DNA of 64,000 nt from Phycisphaera sp. (GTDB lineage Bacteria > Planctomycetota > Phycisphaerae > Phycisphaerales > Phycisphaeraceae). The notes under the pieces are model-generated. The model searched no databases. It was not told where the DNA came from and saw nothing but the letters and a program-made list of their open reading frames with translations. The DNA lies in contig JANQPR010000258.1 in NCBI GenBank assembly GCA_028285385.1, positions 1-64,000 on the forward strand, in the 5' to 3' direction. Position 1 is the stretch's first letter, and every line of letters starts with the position of its first letter. A program made the translations under genes and the position numbers. Positions 51,446 through 59,018 of this stretch are shown piece after piece.

Positions 51446-52267
51446 TCAGACGTAGCCGCCGTTGCCGAAGAGCTCGCGGAGTTCGGCATCGTCGCCGTCC
51501 CTGTAGCGGTCGGAAAGCGGGTGGTCGGGAGGTTGGCCGTAGGGGTTGTCCACGAACCAGGCGGGGGCGTAACCGAGCAGGACGAGGCGTCTCTTCTGAC
51601 CCTCGGGCATCGTGGGCATGCCGCGGTGCCAGACGTTGCTGTGCATGAACACGGCCGACCCCGCGGGCAAGGCGAGCACGCGTTGGCCTTCCTTGTCGCC
51701 GTAGTCGTGTGCGTCGAGTTTGCGGTGGTACCAGCGGTGAGACTCGGGCACGACCACCAATGGCCCGGTCGGCCGCGCGAGATCGTCCAGGTAGATCAGG
51801 ATGTCGATGACGTGGGGTTGGCTGAACCACGGCGGCAGCGGCTCGGGGATGACTCTGCGGTGGGTGTGCCAGATGGTTTCCTGGCCGGGTTCGCCCGGGT
51901 AGGTGACGCGCAGCGTGCTCCCCGACAGCTTGATCGCCGGGCCGAGCATCGCCCGCACGATCGACACCAACTCCGGCCGTTGCACCAGGTCGAGGAAGGC
52001 TCCGTCCTTGTCGTGGATGTAGCGGGCAAAGAAGCCGCCGAACTTATCGCTCGAAGTGGCGTGCGCAATCCCACCCTCTCTCGCTTCGAGGCGGTCGGTC
52101 GCTTCACGGAGGCGTTCGAGATCGTCGCCGGTGAACAGCCTCTCCTTGACGAGGAACCCCTGCGTGTCCATTTCCGCCAACTCGTCGGCCGACGCGTGCA
52201 CGTCCACCTCGCGCACGGGGAAGCCTGCGATCGGGTCGTTGATCTCGTAGCGGAGCTTCACGGTCAT
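51446..52267 (-). CDS. Phytanoyl-CoA dioxygenase (PhyH)-family protein with altered metal motif
   Basis: 273 residues, cytoplasmic. PhyH-type double-stranded beta-helix: FLVKERLFTGDDLERLREA at the N-terminus, LSGSTLRVTYPGEPGQETIWH, PLVVVPESHRW and SAVFMHSNVWHRG. These proteins normally use Fe(II) and 2-oxoglutarate with an H-x-D pair. Here the first ligand pair reads WHTHRR (His134, His136), so the Asp is replaced by His; the distal His214 is kept. Last gene of the minus block from 58905. The substrate is unknown. Confidence 0.82.
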   Translation of the reverse strand: MTVKLRYEINDPIAGFPVREVDVHASADELAEMDTQGFLVKERLFTGDDLERLREATDRLEAREGGIAHATSSDKFGGFFARYIHDKDGAFLDLVQRPELVSIVRAMLGPAIKLSGSTLRVTYPGEPGQETIWHTHRRVIPEPLPPWFSQPHVIDILIYLDDLARPTGPLVVVPESHRWYHRKLDAHDYGDKEGQRVLALPAGSAVFMHSNVWHRGMPTMPEGQKRRLVLLGYAPAWFVDNPYGQPPDHPLSDRYRDGDDAELRELFGNGGYV

Positions 52268-52327
52268 CGCGGGATTCCTTAGTACGAGAAGTGAGCCGGG
52301 CGTTTGGCCGCGGCTTGCGCGGTATAC

Positions 52328-53047
52328 CTACCAGACACGCATCGTGGTCGGGAACACCACGGTGTCGTAGACGTTGATGCCGGGCGGGGCCCGGAGCGTG
52401 TGGAGGACGGCGTCGGCGACGACGTCTGGGGGCATCGCATCGGCGTCGCCCTTGGGGTTTCCCATGTCGGTGTCGGTCTTTCCAGGGCAGACCAGGCTAA
52501 CCGCGATGCGCGATCCTTCCTGGTGGAGTTGCCGAGTGATCCCCTCCACCATGCCACGGAGGCCAAACTTCGACGCCGGGTAGCCGCCGTAGTCGCCGAA
52601 CGTTGCCCAGTGCGAGCGCACCGAGCCGAGCAAGACGATCTTGCCGTCGCCACGCCCGTCCATCGCTCGGACCGCGTGCCGAACGCAGTTGTAGGATGAG
52701 ACTAGGTTCACCTCCAGGCAGTCGCGGAAGGTCGACACCGGCACATCACGGATCGATCCGTACGGCGCGATGCCCGCGCTATGGACAAGCGCCTCCAACG
52801 GGCCGAAGCGCTCGGCGTGACCGGCGAACAGGTCGTCGACGAATGCCTCGTCCGTGATGTCTCCCGGGGCCACGTGGACGTCAGCGCCTCGGTCTCGCCA
52901 CTCGGCCGCCGCGGCTTCGAGCTTCTCGGCGTCGCGTGCCGTGACGGTCAGCCGGATGTGCTCGTGAGCCAGACGCGAGGCGATCGCGTTCCCTATACCG
53001 CGGCTGACGCCGGTCAGGATCGCGTTCGTGGGCAGCGGGCGGTTCAT
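52328..53047 (-). CDS. SDR-family oxidoreductase
   Basis: 239 residues from ATG 53047; the longer frame upstream is ignored because it overlaps the fucosidase end and is low-complexity. SDR core: LTGVSRGIG near 11-19, HSAG for the NNAG loop, and GGYPASK with catalytic Tyr/Lys. C-terminus short. It lies 109 bases after the fucosidase gene and 60 before the PhyH-like gene. It may oxidise the released sugar or act with the dioxygenase; no evidence separates these. Confidence 0.82.
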   Translation of the reverse strand: MNRPLPTNAILTGVSRGIGNAIASRLAHEHIRLTVTARDAEKLEAAAAEWRDRGADVHVAPGDITDEAFVDDLFAGHAERFGPLEALVHSAGIAPYGSIRDVPVSTFRDCLEVNLVSSYNCVRHAVRAMDGRGDGKIVLLGSVRSHWATFGDYGGYPASKFGLRGMVEGITRQLHQEGSRIAVSLVCPGKTDTDMGNPKGDADAMPPDVVADAVLHTLRAPPGINVYDTVVFPTTMRVW

Positions 53048-53156
53048 TCGTTCGCACGGGAGGACCGATGAGTCACGCCGTGGCGCGTGCAGCGTCAACC
53101 GTCCTCGGGTTCTTTGGCCTACACCGTGGATTGCCAGCGATCTTGCTTCAACGCGA

Positions 53157-54545
53157 TCACCGCAGGAACAGTTCGATGACAGGGACCTCGACGCCTTCGG
53201 GCTCGCGCTGAGGCAGGGCGAGGGTGAGGGTGTGCTCGGGGAGTTGGAGGTGGCTGGCGTGCCACTCGTCGAGGCCGCGGCACTCGCTGGCATCGTTGAG
53301 TAGCTGGGCGTACTCGACGCGGTCAGCGTAGGCCCGGCCCGTCAGGTGGACGAACTTGTAGGGCCAGCTGAGCAGGTGGAGGTAGAGGCGGTTCTTCTCG
53401 GGGTGGTAGGTAAGGCGGCAGTCGCGCGGGCAGGCGAACTCGTCCGGGGCTTGGGTGCAGCCGTAGATGGACCGGCTGTGCAGGCGCATCCACCGACCAA
53501 TACCTTCGAGACGGTCGAGCGCGCGTTGGTCGATCTCGCCCCGGCCGTTGGGCCCGACGTTGAGCAGCAGGTTGCCGCCTTTGCTGACGCAGTCGATGAG
53601 CGTGGTGATCAGTTGCTTGGTCGACCGCCAGTCGTGCTCGTCGCGGTAGTAGCCCCAGGAGCCGGAGAAGGTCTGGCACGCCTCCCACGTCACCGGTTGC
53701 CCGTCGACCTCGACCCACTGGGTGGGCTGGGCCTGCTCGGGGGTCTTGAAGTCGCCGCCGGAGAGGTGCCGGTCGAGGTCGAGCCGGTCCGTGAGCAAGA
53801 CATTCGGCTGGAGTTCCCGGATCATCTCGTACAACTTTTCGGATTGCCAAGCCTCGCGTCCCTTGTTGTAGACGAAGTCGTCGCGCGGGTGGTCGGGGTC
53901 GCGGACGAACGAGAAGTCGAACCACAAGGCCGAGACGTCGCCGAACTCGGTCAACAGTTCGCGGACCTGGTCGCGGAGGTAAGCGGCGTAGCGTGACTGG
54001 TCTCGGCCGGCGTTGATGTCGGCGCCGGTGTGGTTGGCGCCGGTCGCGGCGGGGCCCATGCCGACAGGCGGGACGTCGGCGGGGGGTAGCTCGTTGCGCC
54101 GGGAGTGGTTCTTGTAATCGACGATGTAGTCCGGGTGGTGCCAGTCGAGCAGCGAGTGGTAGAAGCCGGTGCGCAACCCTCGGGAACTGAAGGCATCGAC
54201 CATGGGGCGCAGGAGGTCCTTGCCGCAGGGCGAGTTGGTCGACTTGTAGTCCGTGTGTTTGGAGTCCCAGAGGCAGAAGCCGTCGTGGTGCTTGGTCGTG
54301 ACCACGAAGTACTTCATGCCGGCGTTCGCGGCGGCGGCGGCCCAGCGCTGCGGGTCGTAGAGGTCGGGGTCGAAGTGCTCGAAATACCTGCGGTCGTAGA
54401 TGCCGTCGGGGATGCACTCCATTGACTTGACCCACTCGTGCCGGGCCGGCAACGCGTACAGGCCCCAGTGGATGAACAACCCGAAGCGGTCGTGCCGGAA
54501 CCAGGACGTGTCGCCGGGCGTCGGGGCAATCTGAGTTTCAAGCAT
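53157..54545 (-). CDS. GH29 alpha-L-fucosidase, cytoplasmic
   Basis: 462 residues. GH29 hallmarks: FGLFIHWGLYALPARHEW (21-38), YFVVTTKHHDGFCLWDSK (79-96), the block ending KSTNSPCGKDLL, and SALWFDFSF with Asp210 as the likely nucleophile. The acid/base residue cannot be fixed by eye. There is no signal peptide, so it should act on fucosides after import, which matches its place behind the ABC transporter genes. The C-terminal beta-domain is about 110 residues. Fucosidase specificity (alpha-1,2/3/4/6) is unknown. Confidence 0.9.
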   Translation of the reverse strand: MLETQIAPTPGDTSWFRHDRFGLFIHWGLYALPARHEWVKSMECIPDGIYDRRYFEHFDPDLYDPQRWAAAAANAGMKYFVVTTKHHDGFCLWDSKHTDYKSTNSPCGKDLLRPMVDAFSSRGLRTGFYHSLLDWHHPDYIVDYKNHSRRNELPPADVPPVGMGPAATGANHTGADINAGRDQSRYAAYLRDQVRELLTEFGDVSALWFDFSFVRDPDHPRDDFVYNKGREAWQSEKLYEMIRELQPNVLLTDRLDLDRHLSGGDFKTPEQAQPTQWVEVDGQPVTWEACQTFSGSWGYYRDEHDWRSTKQLITTLIDCVSKGGNLLLNVGPNGRGEIDQRALDRLEGIGRWMRLHSRSIYGCTQAPDEFACPRDCRLTYHPEKNRLYLHLLSWPYKFVHLTGRAYADRVEYAQLLNDASECRGLDEWHASHLQLPEHTLTLALPQREPEGVEVPVIELFLR

Positions 54546-54603
54546 GGTTGGCTTCGGTCGGAAGTGGGGGAGCGGTTGGCGATGCGAGCGGAACGGTACG
54601 GAA

Positions 54604-55878
54604 TCACCCCTTGACAGCGCCGAGCTGGATGCCCTTGACGAGTTGTTTCTGCATGACGACGAAGACGACGATCATGGGGAGGACGGACATGGTGACGGCG
54701 GCCATGAGCAGGTTGGTCTCCTGGCCGGCGGAGGAGTCGAAGTAGAGCAGGCCGATGGGCAGGGTGTAGCGGTGCTCGCTCTTGAGCATGACCAGGGGCC
54801 AGAAGAACGAGTTGTAGTTGCCCATGAAAGTGAAGATGGCGAGCGTGACCAAGCCGGGCCGGGCAAGCGGCAGGATGACGTCCCAGTAGGTGCGCCACTT
54901 GCTCGCGCCGTCGATAGCGGCGGCTTCGTCGAGCGAGGCGGGTATGGAGAGCATGAACTGTCGGAGCAGGAACGTGCCGAACGCGGTGAACGCCGCGGGC
55001 AGGATCAGGCCGATCATGGTGTCGACCAGGCCCAGCGTGATCATGATCTGGTAGTTGGGGATCATCATGACCAGGCCGGGCAGCATCATGGTGGAGAGGT
55101 AGAGCAGGAACACCTGGTCTCGGCCGGGCCATCGGAGCCGGGCGAAGCTGAACGCGGCGAGCGAACTGGTGAACACCTGCAGGAACGTCACCCAGCACGC
55201 GACGAACAGCGAGTTGACGTAGTACCGGCCGAAGGGCACCTGCCGGAAGACCTCGAGGTAGTTGTGCCAGCGGAAGGTTCGCGGCGCTGGGATCAGGTCC
55301 GGCAGCGCGTCGTGCAGCGCCCAGGCGTTGAACAGTGCGACGTCTCGATGGCGGCGGTCCTGCTCGTCTTCCAGAGCCCGGCCGGTCAGCGCGGGGTCGA
55401 TCGGCGTCTTCTGACTGTCGGCGACCGCGTCCCGGTAGCGCTGGGTGTCGGCTGAGAGGTCAACGCCGGTTAAGACTTCATCGGGGACCGGCTCCGCCGA
55501 TCGGATCGCGGTGTTGACCTGCTCCGCGAGTTGCTTGGGCTTCAGGTCGGCGGTTTCGAGGTCAATGAAGCCCGCGAGGTAGGCCGCCGCCGGGTCGTCC
55601 GCGGTCCGCAGGCGTTCGCGCACCGCTTGAACCGCCTCGGCCGGGAACTGCCCCCGATCTGTGTACGTCGACAGCGTGGGCAGCCAGCCTTCGTCGCCGA
55701 CCTGGTCGAGGGGCTTGAGGCTGGTCAGCACCATCCAGAGGAACGGCAGGAACAGCAGCAACCCGACCACCGTCAGCGTCGCGTGCAGCGGCAACGCGCC
55801 GAGGTAGCGACGCACCTCGGCTTTGCGGCGACGCGCCGACACTTTCATGCTCGTGGGCGGGAGATCAGTCGTTGACAT
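54604..55878 (-). CDS. Carbohydrate ABC transporter permease (MalG-type) with large insertion
   Basis: 424 residues from ATG 55878, overlapping the upstream permease gene by 14 bases. TM1 (ATLTVVGLLLFLPFLWMVLTS) is followed by a polar, largely helical insertion of about 140 residues (roughly 55-195) before the usual core. The EAA loop reads DEAAAIDGASKWRTYWDVIL. Typical MalG-like proteins have about 280 residues, so the insertion is notable and should face the outer side. No ATPase gene is in the window. Confidence 0.88.
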   Translation of the reverse strand: MSTTDLPPTSMKVSARRRKAEVRRYLGALPLHATLTVVGLLLFLPFLWMVLTSLKPLDQVGDEGWLPTLSTYTDRGQFPAEAVQAVRERLRTADDPAAAYLAGFIDLETADLKPKQLAEQVNTAIRSAEPVPDEVLTGVDLSADTQRYRDAVADSQKTPIDPALTGRALEDEQDRRHRDVALFNAWALHDALPDLIPAPRTFRWHNYLEVFRQVPFGRYYVNSLFVACWVTFLQVFTSSLAAFSFARLRWPGRDQVFLLYLSTMMLPGLVMMIPNYQIMITLGLVDTMIGLILPAAFTAFGTFLLRQFMLSIPASLDEAAAIDGASKWRTYWDVILPLARPGLVTLAIFTFMGNYNSFFWPLVMLKSEHRYTLPIGLLYFDSSAGQETNLLMAAVTMSVLPMIVVFVVMQKQLVKGIQLGAVKG

Positions 55879-57358
55879 ACCGGTTGCCGAACTTCCAGTT
55901 GAAGAGTGTGACGCTAAACACCAGCACGAACAGCGCCCAGGACACCGCCGAGGCAAAGCCCAGCCGGCCGGTCTCGAAGCCTTCGATGTAGATGAAGTAG
56001 CTGAGCGTGGTGGTCGCGCCAGCCGGGCCGCCCTCGGTCATGACGCGGGCCATCTCGAAGCCGCCCTGAAGCCCGCCGATCGTCGACATGACGAAGATAA
56101 AGAAGGTGGTGGGTGCGAGCTGTGGCCAAGTGATGTTCCAGAACCGCTGCATCGGGCGGGCGCCGTCGATGTCCGCGGCCTCGTACAGTTCGCCCGGCAC
56201 GTTCGTCAACGCCGCGAGGTACAGCAGCATGTTGTTGCTGCCGATCGCCGCCCAGAAGCCCATGATCATGAGTGCGGGCTTGGCGAAGGCCGGGTCTGTC
56301 AACCACGACGGCGCCTCCAGGACGCCGTCGCCCGCCATCGACGGCACGTTGCCCGCGACCACGAGCAATCCCAGCACGACGAACTGCCCGACCATCGTCA
56401 GCAAGGCGAGCATCAACGCGCTGCCGAACCCCTCGGTGGCACTGGGCGCTGAGAACTTGTCGGCCGATCGCACCAGCCGGGTGGCGTGGTAGAGCACGAC
56501 GGCGACGCCACCTACCAGCAATACCGCGCGGTAGGGCGACGCGTACCCCCACATCATCGCCACCCCGAAGGGGACCAGCAGCAACACCACCGGCAGCAGC
56601 GCGGCCCGCCACCCCAACTCGCCGTCGATGTATACCTGTCGCAGCCGGCGCAGCCCCATGGCCAAGAGCAGGAGCAGCAAGACGACCCCCAACCACGCGA
56701 GCGCCGTGAAGAATGGGCCGACCGCCTGCGCCGCGCCAGCGACCCCGTCGAGGACCGGCTGCAGCGCCACGTTGATCGGCCCGGTCTGTTGGGCGTACAG
56801 CTTCTTCCAGAGGATGAATGTCGCGACACCGGCAACGAAGTGGGGCGTGTAGAACAGCGTGCGGTAGAAGGTCAGCCCGCCGGTCACGCCCAGCAGCAGG
56901 ATGCCGCAGCCGGCGCCGGCGATCAGCAGCACCATCGCCGTCTGGCCCGTCCCCGCCAGCGCGAGCATCACACAGCCGGCGATCAGCCCCGCCGACGCCA
57001 GCAGCCAGACGTACGGCCGCCCGCCGCCCGCGCGGGTGTCCTTGCTCAGGAGTATCGCCGCGCCCAGAGACCCGGCCACGGCGACCGGGATGCCCATCAT
57101 GAAGAACAGCGTGTTACCGAAGTAGCGAAGGAACTCCCACCCCCGGACCAGCTCGGCGAAGTTGCCCAGGCCTTCAAACTTCGGCCGGGTGTCTTTGAAC
57201 GGGTTGTGCTGCGTCAGGTCCCAGTTCGAGAACGCCATTACCAGCGAGAACACCACCGGGAACACAGTGAACACCGCGACGCCCAGGATGTTCGGCGAGA
57301 GAAAGGCCAGGCCCGTGAGCAGGGCCCGGCGTCGGTCGCGGGCGGCGCGTCGACTCAC
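55865..57358 (-). CDS. Carbohydrate ABC transporter permease (MalF-type) with extra membrane segments
   Basis: 497 residues; the family usually has about 300. TM1 (FLSPNILGVAVFTVFPVVFSL) and the C-terminal core with EAA loop YEAADIDGARPMQRFWNI are normal. Between them lie two additional hydrophobic blocks (about 110-160 and 215-320) that predict several further helices. It overlaps the sugar-binding-protein gene by 4 bases and the MalG-type gene by 14, so the three are coupled. Confidence 0.87.
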   Translation of the reverse strand: MSRRAARDRRRALLTGLAFLSPNILGVAVFTVFPVVFSLVMAFSNWDLTQHNPFKDTRPKFEGLGNFAELVRGWEFLRYFGNTLFFMMGIPVAVAGSLGAAILLSKDTRAGGGRPYVWLLASAGLIAGCVMLALAGTGQTAMVLLIAGAGCGILLLGVTGGLTFYRTLFYTPHFVAGVATFILWKKLYAQQTGPINVALQPVLDGVAGAAQAVGPFFTALAWLGVVLLLLLLAMGLRRLRQVYIDGELGWRAALLPVVLLLVPFGVAMMWGYASPYRAVLLVGGVAVVLYHATRLVRSADKFSAPSATEGFGSALMLALLTMVGQFVVLGLLVVAGNVPSMAGDGVLEAPSWLTDPAFAKPALMIMGFWAAIGSNNMLLYLAALTNVPGELYEAADIDGARPMQRFWNITWPQLAPTTFFIFVMSTIGGLQGGFEMARVMTEGGPAGATTTLSYFIYIEGFETGRLGFASAVSWALFVLVFSVTLFNWKFGNRYVND

Positions 57359-58905
57359 GGCGCAGTCACCGCCATCGCGTGTCGCTCCACCGTTGCGGCA
57401 GCAGTCGCCGGGCTCTCGGAAAGCTGCCCGGTCCGTCGGTAGTAGGCCAAGTGGAACGGGTTCTTGATCAACTCGGCGGGGATGGGCCGGCCCTCGGCCT
57501 TGAGCCGGTCGATCTGTTCTTGAGCGGCCCGGTCACGCTCAAAGGGGTCGCGCAGCTCCGGCTTGCGGTCCAGCTCGTCGGCGATGCGGGCGTTGAGGTC
57601 GTCGGCGGTCGCGGCCGCGGCGTCGTCGGCGCTCATCAGGCCGAACATGAACTGATCCTCGAAGAACTCCCGCCGGCGCTTGACCACGGTCGGCAGCACG
57701 TACGGGCTGAACGTCTCGCCGATCGCGATGGTCTCCGCCGTCTCCACGAAGGCGCCGTGCGTCCCCCACTCCTTGGGGTAGGCCGGCGGACGCAGGAACG
57801 CCTCGCCCCGCGTGTACGCCGGGTTGGGGGGCAAGGCGTCGGCGTCGGCGACGATCTGCTCGTTGTAGGCCGCGCTGGCCAGGTACTGCAGGAACAGCTT
57901 GGCCAACTCCGGGTGGCGGCTCCCGGCGTAGAGCGCCACCGCACGGGAGCTGATCATCGTGCACGGGAACCCGGCGTGCGGGAACTCGACAACCCGCAGA
58001 TCCCCCAGGTGCGGGTACCGGCGGAACAGGATCAGGAGGTAGCGCCCGCCCTCGAGCAGCGCGTAGTCGCCGGTGCCGAAGCGCTGCGCGTCGCTGCCCA
58101 TGAAGCTCTGCTGCGAGGCAAACGCGGCCTCGTCTTCCGGGGTCGGCAGGATGTTGAGGTCGTAGACCCACCGGCGCTTGGCTCGCAGCGTCTCCGCGTA
58201 GCGCGGGTCGTCGAGGGTGCAAGCCGTCAACGTTTCGTTGAACTTCGACAGGCCCGTGGTGCGAAGCAACCGCACCGAGTCGAGGTTGAGGGCGAAGAAC
58301 CGGCGCTCGTTGGGGGCGGTGCCCGGCGGGTTGGCCGCGTCGCGAAACGCCACGCCCAGCCGCTCAAAGTCTTCCCAGGTCCATCGCGTGGGCGGCGGCT
58401 CTAGGCCGTGGCGACGCAGCGCGTCGACGTTGACCCAGAGCATGGAGTTCCCAACGTTCGCCGGGTACCGGTACTGCCGGCCGTCCACCGTGATGGACGG
58501 CTCGATCGCGGCGTAGGTCTGGTCCGGACTGAATCCCATCGCCTCGGCGTCCTCGGTCAGGTCGGTCAGCACCCCCATCGCCTGCAACTGCCGCATCGAC
58601 GGCCCGTACGTGTCCATCAGGTCCCCGGCGACCCCCGAGACGCTTTGGATCGTCTGTTTGGTCAGGTCCATGTTGGCCACATCGAGGCGCAACTCCACCG
58701 CCGGCTCGCCCGCGTCGTTGACGTGCCCGTTCTCCACCAACCACTCGTGAAACAACGCGACCTGCTGCTCCCGTGCCGGGTTCTTGTCCGTCACCCAATA
58801 GATCACCGGACGCTCCGTCTGCACATCCGGGAACGACCAGCGCAGCCCGAGGCTGACTAAGACGAGGACGCCGAATACGGATGTGAACAGTACTTTCATG
58901 GGCAT
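57355..58905 (-). CDS. Extracellular sugar-binding protein of the ABC importer
   Basis: 516 residues, solute-binding protein of the type 1 carbohydrate class: WVTDKNPAREQQVALFHEWL, LRLDVANMDLTKQTIQSVSG, a hinge region around VGNSMLWVNVDALRRHGLEPPPTRWTWEDF, and GTGDYALLEGGRYLLILFRR. The N-terminus is a hydrophobic helix (VLFTSVFGVLVLVSLGL) without a lipobox Cys, so it may be membrane-tethered by that helix. First gene of the block containing both permeases and the fucosidase; it probably captures fucosylated oligosaccharides or L-fucose. ATG 58905 or ATG 58899 are both possible. Confidence 0.87.
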   Translation of the reverse strand: MPMKVLFTSVFGVLVLVSLGLRWSFPDVQTERPVIYWVTDKNPAREQQVALFHEWLVENGHVNDAGEPAVELRLDVANMDLTKQTIQSVSGVAGDLMDTYGPSMRQLQAMGVLTDLTEDAEAMGFSPDQTYAAIEPSITVDGRQYRYPANVGNSMLWVNVDALRRHGLEPPPTRWTWEDFERLGVAFRDAANPPGTAPNERRFFALNLDSVRLLRTTGLSKFNETLTACTLDDPRYAETLRAKRRWVYDLNILPTPEDEAAFASQQSFMGSDAQRFGTGDYALLEGGRYLLILFRRYPHLGDLRVVEFPHAGFPCTMISSRAVALYAGSRHPELAKLFLQYLASAAYNEQIVADADALPPNPAYTRGEAFLRPPAYPKEWGTHGAFVETAETIAIGETFSPYVLPTVVKRRREFFEDQFMFGLMSADDAAAATADDLNARIADELDRKPELRDPFERDRAAQEQIDRLKAEGRPIPAELIKNPFHLAYYRRTGQLSESPATAAATVERHAMAVTAP

Positions 58906-58927
58906 CGCTGCCTTGGTGCGACTCGCG

Positions 58928-58941
58928 TTATAACGTTACAA
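58928..58941. promoter_or_regulatory. AACGTT-centred palindrome between transporter operon and beta-helix gene
   Basis: TTATAACGTTACAA is symmetric except for one pair, 23 bases upstream of the sugar-binding-protein start and about 78 upstream of the divergent gene at 59019. It resembles a LacI-type operator and could control both directions. Confidence 0.5.
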
Positions 58942-59018
58942 TATCACGGATCTGATTTCACAGGCGTTGATATCGATTCGGCGGGGTCCAACCGTTCGGT
59001 TCGTCAAAAGGTGTGTCC

